From contig DBRI01000009.1 in the NCBI GenBank assembly GCA_002306295.1, positions 60,472 through 79,050 of the forward strand: DNA of 18,579 nucleotides, written 5' to 3'. Positions 5,713 to 11,822 of this stretch are shown here, in pieces. A program made the translations under genes and the position numbers. Each line of letters begins with the position of its first letter. Position 1 is the first letter of the stretch. Source of the DNA: Patescibacteria group bacterium UBA1372 (lineage in GTDB: Bacteria > Patescibacteriota > Microgenomatia > UBA12405). Below the pieces are notes generated by a model. It worked only from the letters and a program-made list of their open reading frames with translations, made no database searches and was not told the origin of the DNA.

Positions 5713-5745
5713 GTTTTGAGTTTTAAATTTTTAGTAATAGAGTTT

Positions 5746-5775
5746 TCAGCCATAGGCTGATCCGCCTCTGGCGGA
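5746..5775. repeat. Tandem pair of perfect hairpins
   Basis: Two abutting 15-nt perfect hairpins: TCAGCC-ATA-GGCTGA (5746-5760) and TCCGCC-TCT-GGCGGA (5761-5775). They sit in the 104-nt gap between two same-strand genes and are much more GC-rich than the flanks. Neither strand has a T-run after the stems, so a Rho-independent terminator is unlikely. The pattern fits an interspersed REP-like palindromic element. Confidence 0.65.
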
Positions 5776-5816
5776 AGAGTTTAGAAATTAGGATTTAGAA
5801 TTTGAAAAAATATCAT

Positions 5817-7136
5817 ATGTTTTTTTTACTCATTACTAGTTACTTATTACGTTTAATTTCCCTCAATCAGTCCTTCTGGCTCGACGAAGCCATTTCAGCC
5901 AACGTTATCAGAAATTACTCTTTCTTAAATATCATTACTGTTTTTTCTCCCCAGGATTTCCATCCGCCTCTTTTTTATTTACTTCTCAAACTTTGGTCTC
6001 TAGTTTTTGGAACTTCAGTTGTCGGTCTTCGTCTTTTTTCAGTCACTGCTTCTGTTTTAGCTGGTCTTTTCGTCTACAAAACCGCCAAATTGCTTTTCGG
6101 TTCTAAAACTGCCCTCTGGTCTGCAGCTTTATTTCTATTTAATCCCTTATTCGTCTATTATTCTCAAGAGCTTCGTATGTATTCTCTCGCCACCCTCTTT
6201 CTTTCTATCTCCACATACTATTTTGTGGCTATTCTTAAATCTAAAGTCATAAATCTTAAATCTATTTTGTTTTTTAATCTCTTTATCTTTCTCTCTTTCT
6301 TCACTTTTTACGGTTCCATTTTTTACATTTTTAGCCTTTATTTCCTTCTCTTTACCCAAAAAAAATATAAGCTATTATCAAAACTTTTACCCGGGTTTAT
6401 TCTAAGCCTTCTATTGCTTTCTCCCTTACTTTACCGTCAGATCTTTTTAAGTAAAACATTACTTGCCGATGTTGCCTATTGGTCTTTGGTTTTAGGCAAA
6501 TCAAATTTAAAAAATTTACTTTTAATTCCATTAAAATTTACCTTCGGCCGTATTTCCTTTTACCCCAAATCTATTTATTATCTTCTCTCTGGTTTCTGGT
6601 CTGTTTTTATCTTTTTTAAAATATTTATTTCTTATTCAGTACGGAACGCATATATGCGTTCCCTACAATTTCTCCTTTTCTTTCCTCTTTTCCTCGCTTT
6701 CCTTATTTCCTTCAAAATTCCTATGCTTCAATATTTCCGCTATCTCTATTTATTGCCAGTATTTTCCATTCTTCTTTCTGTTTCAAAATCAAAACCTATC
6801 ATTCTTTCTGGCTTCGTATTTCTTTCTCTTGTTTATCTTTTTAATCCCACCTTTCACCGGGAAGACTGGCAGTCTCTTGCCAATTCTTTACCTCAAGACG
6901 CCACCATCTATATGATTCCTTCCTTTGCAGATCCTTTAAACTACTACCGCTCCGATATTAAAATTTCCGACATCCGCACCATAAAACTAGAGAACTATAG
7001 TACCAAAGAACTAATCGTAGTTCCTTACGGCTTTGATATTTTTGGCTTCAATCACACCGATTTTCTGTCATCTAAAAACTTATCTCACTTTAATACCCAA
7101 AACTTTCACCAAATCAGCTTCGAGACTTGGAAATAA
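5817..7136 (+). CDS. GT39-like (GT-C fold) membrane glycosyltransferase
   Basis: 439 residues from ATG 5817; an in-frame TTG at 5802 would add KKYH-type residues and cannot be excluded. It is a polytopic membrane protein with about ten hydrophobic helices and a soluble C-terminal end (about 355-439). The GT-C signature is at the N-terminus: after helix 1, FWLDEAISA places the catalytic-type acidic pair Asp23-Glu24 in the first extracytoplasmic loop. HPPLFYLLLKLW and YYSQELRMYSL follow, as in the PMT/ArnT-like GT39 and related families. Such enzymes move a sugar from a lipid-linked donor (usually polyprenyl-phosphate sugar) to an extracytoplasmic acceptor. A 28-nt palindromic repeat lies inside the gene at 6639-6666 without breaking the frame, adding the hydrophilic stretch VRNAYMRSLQ between two membrane helices. 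No specific acceptor can be named. Confidence 0.85.
   Translation: MFFLLITSYLLRLISLNQSFWLDEAISANVIRNYSFLNIITVFSPQDFHPPLFYLLLKLWSLVFGTSVVGLRLFSVTASVLAGLFVYKTAKLLFGSKTALWSAALFLFNPLFVYYSQELRMYSLATLFLSISTYYFVAILKSKVINLKSILFFNLFIFLSFFTFYGSIFYIFSLYFLLFTQKKYKLLSKLLPGFILSLLLLSPLLYRQIFLSKTLLADVAYWSLVLGKSNLKNLLLIPLKFTFGRISFYPKSIYYLLSGFWSVFIFFKIFISYSVRNAYMRSLQFLLFFPLFLAFLISFKIPMLQYFRYLYLLPVFSILLSVSKSKPIILSGFVFLSLVYLFNPTFHREDWQSLANSLPQDATIYMIPSFADPLNYYRSDIKISDIRTIKLENYSTKELIVVPYGFDIFGFNHTDFLSSKNLSHFNTQNFHQISFETWK
6639..6666. repeat. Palindromic repeat inside the GT39-like gene
   Basis: A perfect 20-bp palindrome GGAACGCATATATGCGTTCC at 6643-6662 extends to 28 bp with one mismatch (GTAC on the left, CTAC on the right). 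Its composition differs from the T-rich coding sequence around it. The reading frame passes through it intact and it encodes the polar residues between two transmembrane segments. Palindromes flanked by GTAC/GTAG-like ends look like interspersed repeats of CPR genomes; copy number elsewhere cannot be checked here. Confidence 0.7.
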
Positions 7137-7137
7137 C

Positions 7138-7512
7138 TTATTTAAGTAGCCAATACCCCTCGCTCCAGTAATACAATTTAGTCATATTTGTGGGGTATTC
7201 TATTTCATTTACTCCATCTTCCCTTAATTCAATCTTATCTTTTTTTTCAAACATTCTCCAACTGGGGTCTTTCTTATACTTTTTCCCGTCGGCAAAGTTT
7301 AAAAATCCTTTATAAAGCACTCCTGTTTTGGCAAAATTAACCTGTGCTTCCACCAAACACACCTTATTAGCCCCAATCTCTAGTGGAAATCTTATTTGTA
7401 GGGGATCATCCTCCCAACCACACACCGGGCAAATTTCAAAATTAAACAAATCAGAAAACACCCTATATCCACAATTTACACATGTATATTTAATTTTTCT
7501 TTTAGTATTCAT
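7138..7512 (-). CDS. CPCC-family cysteine-rich zinc-ribbon protein
   Basis: 124 residues. Two CxxC knuckles lie at the N-terminus: Cys11/Cys14 (YTCVNCGYRVF) and Cys28/Cys31 (FEICPVCGWEDDPLQ). WEDDPLQIRFPLEIGANKVCLVEAQVNFAKTGV follows. This matches the cysteine-rich CPCC family (I-C-P-V-C-x-W-E-D-D-x-x-Q, then G-A-N-x-x-x-L-x-x-A-x-x-N-[FY]), except that the first knuckle is CVNC rather than CPCC. The four cysteines should bind one zinc ion. The function of the family is not known. The gene starts within the last codons of the upstream membrane-protein gene (11-nt overlap), so it is the distal gene of that unit. Its 3' end nearly touches the convergent GT39-like gene (1 nt apart). Confidence 0.82.
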   Translation of the reverse strand: MNTKRKIKYTCVNCGYRVFSDLFNFEICPVCGWEDDPLQIRFPLEIGANKVCLVEAQVNFAKTGVLYKGFLNFADGKKYKKDPSWRMFEKKDKIELREDGVNEIEYPTNMTKLYYWSEGYWLLK

Positions 7513-8962
7513 AATTATAAAAACTTAGCTTCGCTCTTTGTTCCTCACTAAGGCCGTCTATTATACCTTGTTTTACATATAAATTAACATATTCACCTTT
7601 TCTTTTCAGTCGGGTGTAGTTATCTACTAGATAATTCTCAAAACCAGGTAGGTCAGCATTTTTGTCTGGATATACCCAAAAATCAAAATTTTCGTTATTA
7701 AGACTTTCCGCAACCTCTTGTTTCATAAAATCTATATTATTCATCCATTTATAGAAAAAAACAAACCTATTTGGTGGAGTAGTGTCCGAATGCCAATATA
7801 TCAAAGGTTTATCAGGCACTACAAATGCCTTACTGTCCTCATTTTTCATTATTTTAATAGGTTCCGCAATATCAAGCTGTTGGGAATAATGCACATAATA
7901 ATCAGTATCCAAGTCTCTTTTAATAAAATTATTATTTCTAAACCCAAATGTCATATACAAAATCAATAAAAATGGTAAAAACGCAAGTTTTTTTGGCAAA
8001 ATTTTAATCGATGTCCAAATAATCATGGCTATCCAAGGTAAGCCATGAAAACCATCAAAACCAGTTTTTGTTATTTCTTGTCTTCTCGTATCTGTCAAAA
8101 TTATCAAAAGCAACATCAAAATTACTTTTGTTTTATTCGGCTTATATTGACTTATAACCCCTATCCACAAAATCACCAAAAATGCTTTTATCGTTACCAC
8201 TTGGATATCCACACTTTTTGCAAAAATTAAACTTATCAGTCTTGTCGCAGACGACCACCAACTTCCATTATCCACTTGTGGAACATAATATCTTAAATTA
8301 ACCAATATCGCATCATTTATATAATTTTTAACGTTTAATATTGGTAGCAATATCAACCAAGGAATAAGTCCGCCTAATATAATTTTTAAGACCTCTCTTT
8401 TATTTTTCCTTTTTATCCACAATTTAATTAAAAATAAAGCCAATACTATTGGCCACAAAGGAGCTAGTAAACTAGATACAAATGATACACATACAGCCCA
8501 CCAAAAATTATCAAAATTATCGTCAAAGATTTGACTAACCCCAAATACTAATGGATAAATTACCAAAGACTCAGGCAAAAACATATTTTTAAAATATGTC
8601 ACACTAATTATTTCTATCGCCAAAACTGCCAACAATCCTCTAAATTTATATTTATATACCAAAAATAAACACCACCCCATCGCCCACAAAGCCATAAATT
8701 GCCTATGTCTTTTTACTAATAGATAAATGGTGTTAGGTTCGCTTATTTTTTGAATAATTCCACTAATTACATACGCTCCGGGTTGATGATGGCTAAAATA
8801 TTTTGAATATAGTTTAGTTCCGTTAATTAAATATTTTCCTATTAAAAAATAATCTTCCTCGTCTACAAAACTAATATGTAAAAAATGTTGTCTATAAATC
8901 CAATAAACAATCAAACTTATCACTGTTCCCAAAACCAGCCATAAAACAGATTTCTTCTTCAT
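7502..8962 (-). CDS. Polytopic GT-C-like membrane protein (putative glycosyltransferase)
   Basis: 486 residues from ATG 8962; a TTG just upstream at 8965 would add one residue. A first membrane helix (about 6-24) is followed by an extracytoplasmic loop with an acidic cluster DEED (34-37), then GKYLINGTKLYSKYFSHHQPGAYV (42-65). This is the GT-C pattern of an acidic motif plus a conserved H-x-P-x-x-x region. Roughly nine more hydrophobic segments reach to about residue 355, then a soluble C-terminal domain of about 130 residues (KAFVVPDKPLIYWH onward). Overall identity is weaker than for the GT39-like gene at 5817, so the transferase role is inferred from layout and motif. TATAAT (8974-8969) ends 6 nt before ATG 8962 and overlaps the stop codon of the upstream gene. 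The 3' end overlaps the CPCC gene by 11 nt. Confidence 0.75.
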   Translation of the reverse strand: MKKKSVLWLVLGTVISLIVYWIYRQHFLHISFVDEEDYFLIGKYLINGTKLYSKYFSHHQPGAYVISGIIQKISEPNTIYLLVKRHRQFMALWAMGWCLFLVYKYKFRGLLAVLAIEIISVTYFKNMFLPESLVIYPLVFGVSQIFDDNFDNFWWAVCVSFVSSLLAPLWPIVLALFLIKLWIKRKNKREVLKIILGGLIPWLILLPILNVKNYINDAILVNLRYYVPQVDNGSWWSSATRLISLIFAKSVDIQVVTIKAFLVILWIGVISQYKPNKTKVILMLLLIILTDTRRQEITKTGFDGFHGLPWIAMIIWTSIKILPKKLAFLPFLLILYMTFGFRNNNFIKRDLDTDYYVHYSQQLDIAEPIKIMKNEDSKAFVVPDKPLIYWHSDTTPPNRFVFFYKWMNNIDFMKQEVAESLNNENFDFWVYPDKNADLPGFENYLVDNYTRLKRKGEYVNLYVKQGIIDGLSEEQRAKLSFYNYEY

Positions 8963-8974
8963 CAAAAAATTATA
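8963..8974 (-). promoter_or_regulatory. -10 element of the GT-C-like gene, overlapping the alkD stop codon
   Basis: Minus-strand TATAAT at 8974-8969 ends exactly 6 nt before ATG 8962. The TAA stop of the DNA glycosylase gene (8972-8970) is part of the hexamer. There is no Shine-Dalgarno sequence in between. Confidence 0.55.
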
Positions 8975-9695
8975 CCTCGCTACCTCTCAAAAGTGGCTTT
9001 CTCCACTCTTTTGGCATTTTTTCAATTGCATATCTTAGTGCCGTTCTGGGCATTACATCCTGGTTCTTAACTACATATTTATAAACCTCAGATGGGTATC
9101 TGTCAGCCACTTCCTTAAGAAGCCATCCATAACCTTTTTGCACCAGATCATCCTTATCCATCATTAATAGATCTGACACCTGAAAGGCATATTTAAGCTC
9201 TTCTCCACCCCTGGCAATCACATAAATCAGACTTACCGCCGACGCTCTTCTTAGCCACCTGTTTTTGGCCTTAGACCATCTATTAACCACAACCTCAATT
9301 TTACTTGGATATTTATTTAAAAAAGCACCCATTATGTGAGTACAAAAATCATCACAATGTGCCCAATTATCTACATATTTCACAATCCAAGCCTTAAATC
9401 TGACAAAATCACTTTTTTTATATTTATCCCTAAGTCTAAATATCCAGTCAATTCCCACCGTTTTCTCTTCAAAAAATTTACTTTTTAGTAATTTTTCACA
9501 CAATTCAAATAGTTCTTCTTTAGACAAATCTATTACCACTGCATAATACATTCTGGCAATTTTTCTGACATCAGGTGTTCTTATCCCCATTATTTCCACC
9601 TCTTCTTTAAAATACCTCTTAGCTCCTATTTTGTACTCTTCGTCAATTTTTCCAACCAGTTCCTGTCTTATTTCATCTATTATATTTCTTATCAC
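8970..9695 (-). CDS. alkD: AlkD-like DNA alkylation repair glycosylase
   Basis: 241 residues from GTG 9695. An in-frame GTG at 9710 gives 246, but the codons between contain a perfect TATAAT (9707-9702) ending 6 nt before GTG 9695, so the later start is preferred. It is an all-helical HEAT-like repeat protein of the AlkD family: RYFKEEVEIMGIRTPDVRKIA at the N-terminus, then VDNWAHCDDFC with Trp111 and Asp115, RWLRRASAVSL with Arg150, and QKGYGWLLKEVADRYP with Trp191. These align with the Trp-Asp-Arg-Trp set that holds and hydrolyses alkylated bases in Bacillus cereus AlkD, so 3-methyl- and 7-methylpurine excision is the likely activity. The gene overlaps the end of the helicase gene by one base (TAGTG) and may share its transcript as well as having its own promoter. 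Confidence 0.9.
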   Translation of the reverse strand: MIRNIIDEIRQELVGKIDEEYKIGAKRYFKEEVEIMGIRTPDVRKIARMYYAVVIDLSKEELFELCEKLLKSKFFEEKTVGIDWIFRLRDKYKKSDFVRFKAWIVKYVDNWAHCDDFCTHIMGAFLNKYPSKIEVVVNRWSKAKNRWLRRASAVSLIYVIARGGEELKYAFQVSDLLMMDKDDLVQKGYGWLLKEVADRYPSEVYKYVVKNQDVMPRTALRYAIEKMPKEWRKPLLRGSEV

Positions 9696-10849
9696 TAGCC
9701 TATTATACACAGTTCCTCTTCAGCCCTCGTTATTCCTGTATACAGCCACCGTCTCCACTCATCTTCATTCATCTTTGAAAATCTTTCCTCAAACAAGATT
9801 ACTTTTCTCGCTTGTGATCCCTGGGCTTTATGTACTGTCAGTGCATAGCCAAAATCGAACAAATCTCCCTTAAGGTATCTGCCTCTTTTTTGAGTAAAGT
9901 TAATTCCCTCTGTTTTTCCAAATTGGTCTTTGGCAACCATGCCCGAGTAGTAGACTCCATCATCCATTTCAATTTCAGCTTCCCACCAATCATCATTCTT
10001 GCTATCAATCACACTTATTATTCCCGTCATTCCGTTAAATATACCCAAACTATGATTGTTTCTTAGGCAAATTACCTTATCACCATTTCTTGGGTCACTT
10101 GTCTCAAATCCCAAATTGTTTCTTATAAATTTGTTTAGTTCTACTCTGGTTCTGTTGTAGCCACACAATACCATCGTATCTTGCTGATAATTTTTTAATT
10201 CTTCTTCAACTTCTTGGGCTACCCAAGAATCTCTTTTGTTAAACTTTTTAATTCCCTTACCATACACTCCGGCTGGTATCATTCCTTTTTCTCTAGCCCA
10301 TATTGATAATTGAATTATTGGATTATCTCTTGCCTGTCTATGTATTTCAGTTAGTTTTAGTAGTGGCCTTTCCATTAGATTAAACTTGCCTTCAATCGGT
10401 GGTAATTGGCCATGGTCGCCAACCGCAATCACTAGTCTATTAAAGCTCAACAAATCCTGCCAAATAACTTCCGATACCATCGATGCTTCATCTATTATTA
10501 TCAAATCTTGTTCTACCACTTCCTTCTTCTTCCAGCCCGTTATTTCCTTTTTATCATTAACAATAGGCGAGTATATTAAAGAGTGTATTGTTCCCACAAA
10601 ATCACTTTCATCAACTACTTTTTGTTCTTCAAGTTTATTTTTTAGTACTCTGGCCGCTTTTCCCGTATAGCTTACAAACGCCACTTTAATTTTCTTATCT
10701 ACACTCTTTAGTTTTTGCCTCAAAATCGCAATCAATGTTGTCTTACCAGTCCCAGCGTATCCCCCTAGTGTTATATATTGACCTGCTTTACTTCCATACC
10801 AGTTAAGTAAACTTTTCAATGCCAATTTTTGATCCCCGGATAAATCCAC
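9695..10849 (-). CDS. SF1B (RecD/Dda-like) ATP-dependent DNA helicase
   Basis: 384 residues from GTG 10849. Helicase motifs appear in order. Motif I is LGGYAGTGKTT (28-38, Walker A). Motif Ia is in FVSYTGKAARVLKNKL. Motif II is IIIDEASM (Asp120, Glu121). Motif III is VGDHGQLPP (143-151). Motif IV-like is LTEIHRQARDNP. Motif V is ALTVHKAQGSQ, and motif VI is YTGITRAEEEL at the C-terminus. The final part is a UvrD_C_2-type RecA domain. It lacks the long N-terminal helix-hairpin-helix region of full RecD2 and is about the size of phage T4 Dda, so a short 5'-3' SF1B helicase is the best call. TAAAAT (10860-10855) ends 5 nt before the GTG. It sits between a TPR gene (13-nt gap) and the DNA glycosylase gene (1-nt overlap), suggesting a repair role. 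Confidence 0.9.
   Translation of the reverse strand: MDLSGDQKLALKSLLNWYGSKAGQYITLGGYAGTGKTTLIAILRQKLKSVDKKIKVAFVSYTGKAARVLKNKLEEQKVVDESDFVGTIHSLIYSPIVNDKKEITGWKKKEVVEQDLIIIDEASMVSEVIWQDLLSFNRLVIAVGDHGQLPPIEGKFNLMERPLLKLTEIHRQARDNPIIQLSIWAREKGMIPAGVYGKGIKKFNKRDSWVAQEVEEELKNYQQDTMVLCGYNRTRVELNKFIRNNLGFETSDPRNGDKVICLRNNHSLGIFNGMTGIISVIDSKNDDWWEAEIEMDDGVYYSGMVAKDQFGKTEGINFTQKRGRYLKGDLFDFGYALTVHKAQGSQARKVILFEERFSKMNEDEWRRWLYTGITRAEEELCIIG
9696..9707 (-). promoter_or_regulatory. -10 element of the alkD-like gene, inside the helicase 3' end
   Basis: A perfect minus-strand TATAAT at 9707-9702 ends 6 nt before GTG 9695. It lies within the last codons of the helicase gene (Cys-Ile-Ile-Gly-stop). The hexamer and following bases (TATAATAGGCT) repeat the sequence before the 5'-nucleotidase-like gene at 11823. 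Confidence 0.55.
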
Positions 10850-10860
10850 TTCTTATTTTA
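10850..10860 (-). promoter_or_regulatory. -10 element of the helicase gene
   Basis: Minus-strand TAAAAT (10860-10855) ends 5 nt before GTG 10849, filling almost all of the 13-nt gap after the TPR gene. No Shine-Dalgarno sequence lies between. Confidence 0.45.
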
Positions 10861-10862
10861 CC

Positions 10863-11543
10863 TTACCAATAATATTTTCCCGATCTTATTTCTTCTAGTT
10901 GTTTTTTTCTAATTACTAATCTCTTGTCTCCATCAATTATCTTTTTAGCCCTATTTATATATTTATTAGCCTCTTTTTCATTTTTTTCTTCAATAAATAC
11001 TTGTCCTAATCTCAAATTCGCTCCCGATAACCAAACATTGTAAATAAAGTTATCCAATCTGCTTTTATCCTTTTTGATCAATTTCGTCCCCTCAATTATT
11101 TTTCTTTTACCCAAGATCTTTTTTCCACTTTTATAAAGTGCTTCACCCAAGTGATACAGATAATCTCCTCTTTCCACATCTTTACCTACCAGCTTAGAAG
11201 CTTTTTCAAAATTTTTTGTTGCTCCTTTATATTTATTAGCCAATCTATATACTTCTCCCATTCTAAAATAGCCCGAAGCATACATATTTTCTATTTTATA
11301 TTTATTGATTATTTCCAAGCTGGATTTTGCACATCCAGTCGCCAGTTTTAAATATTCATCATTTCTTTTTCTTGCATATATATGTTTATAAGTCAGCACT
11401 TTTCCCTGTAGTGCCTCCGCCACTCCTGCATAATTCTTATTTTCTAGATATTTTTCAATTACCCCGTCATAAACCTTCAACGCCTCATCAAACTTCTCCA
11501 ATTCCCTCAATTTATCTGCTTTATAGTGCAAATCTACGCTCAT
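10863..11543 (-). CDS. Tetratricopeptide-repeat-like protein
   Basis: 226 residues, soluble and strongly helical, very rich in Lys, Tyr, Leu and Ala. Helix pairs of TPR type are visible: LHYKADKLRELEKFDEALKVYDGVIEKYLE (about 4-33), YAGVAEALQGKVLTY, then YASGYFRMGEVYRLANKYKGATKNFEKASKLV (about 88-119), GDYLYHLGEALYKSGKKILGKRKIIEGTKLI and GANLRLGQVFIEEKNEKEANKYINRAKKII near the end. There is no signal peptide or membrane segment, so it is probably a cytoplasmic protein-protein interaction scaffold. It is translationally coupled to the upstream DUF4342-like gene through an ATGA overlap (stop and start share 4 nt), which ties the two products together. The partner and process are unknown. Confidence 0.82.
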   Translation of the reverse strand: MSVDLHYKADKLRELEKFDEALKVYDGVIEKYLENKNYAGVAEALQGKVLTYKHIYARKRNDEYLKLATGCAKSSLEIINKYKIENMYASGYFRMGEVYRLANKYKGATKNFEKASKLVGKDVERGDYLYHLGEALYKSGKKILGKRKIIEGTKLIKKDKSRLDNFIYNVWLSGANLRLGQVFIEEKNEKEANKYINRAKKIIDGDKRLVIRKKQLEEIRSGKYYW

Positions 11544-11770
11544 TTTCCAATTCTAACACTTCCCCCACTTACCAATACTACTACAGCCCCCACCAACACC
11601 AAAGGCCAAAAAATTACAGATATTATTATCGCCCAAAGCAACACCACGGACATTATTGTTTCTCCCTTTTTATCCAAAAATACCAACTTTCTTTTTTTGC
11701 TTTCGGAAACCAGATCTTGGACTTTTTGACCGTCTATTTCAAAATCTTTTTCTGTTTTTGTTTTTTCCAT
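11540..11770 (-). CDS. DUF4342-like small membrane protein
   Basis: 76 residues from ATG 11770; a TTG at 11776 would add two residues but lies inside the spacer after a perfect TATAAT. The N-terminal half is polar: DFEIDGQKVQDLVSESKKRKLVFLDKKGETIMSV, a ubiquitin-associated-like helix followed by a short strand, as in DUF4342 proteins. The C-terminal half is one long hydrophobic segment (about 39-68, LLWAIIISVIFWPLVLVGAVVVLVSG). DUF4342 proteins have unknown function; the fold suggests a small cytoplasmic binding domain attached to the membrane. It is the first gene of a minus-strand cluster and overlaps the TPR gene by 4 nt. The family assignment is by remembered pattern, so moderate. Confidence 0.68.
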   Translation of the reverse strand: MEKTKTEKDFEIDGQKVQDLVSESKKRKLVFLDKKGETIMSVVLLWAIIISVIFWPLVLVGAVVVLVSGGSVRIGK

Positions 11771-11822
11771 AAACAAATTATACCCTAACCCAAACTACTC
11801 TTATTCAAAGTATAATAGGCTT
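11771..11822. promoter_or_regulatory. Divergent leaderless promoters (DUF4342-like gene / 5'-nucleotidase-like gene)
   Basis: The 52-nt gap holds a perfect TATAAT on each strand: minus 11782-11777 and plus 11811-11816. Each ends exactly 6 nt before its ATG (11770 and 11823). No good -35 hexamer or Shine-Dalgarno sequence is visible for either gene. Confidence 0.65.

Noticed and set aside
5746..5775. Rho-independent terminator after the IMPDH-like gene
   Set aside because: The stems are strong but neither strand has a following T-run; a palindromic repeat is the better description.
9696..9710. GTG at 9710 as the start of the alkD-like gene
   Set aside because: The codons from 9707 to 9702 form a perfect TATAAT ending 6 nt before GTG 9695, the standard spacing here, so the longer start would lie upstream of the transcript.
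9631..10670. Three plus-strand open frames (78-94 residues) over the helicase and alkD-like genes
   Set aside because: All are antisense to genes with complete catalytic motifs and show no domain or promoter support.
9695..10849. Full RecD2 or RecBCD component
   Set aside because: The protein is only 384 residues and lacks the long N-terminal region of RecD2, and no recB or recC gene lies nearby; a short Dda/RecD-like helicase fits better.
11327..11788. A 153-residue open frame on the plus strand across the TPR and DUF4342-like genes
   Set aside because: It is antisense to two overlapping genes with good evidence, and its composition (His, Pro, Phe, Tyr) is typical of a shadow frame.
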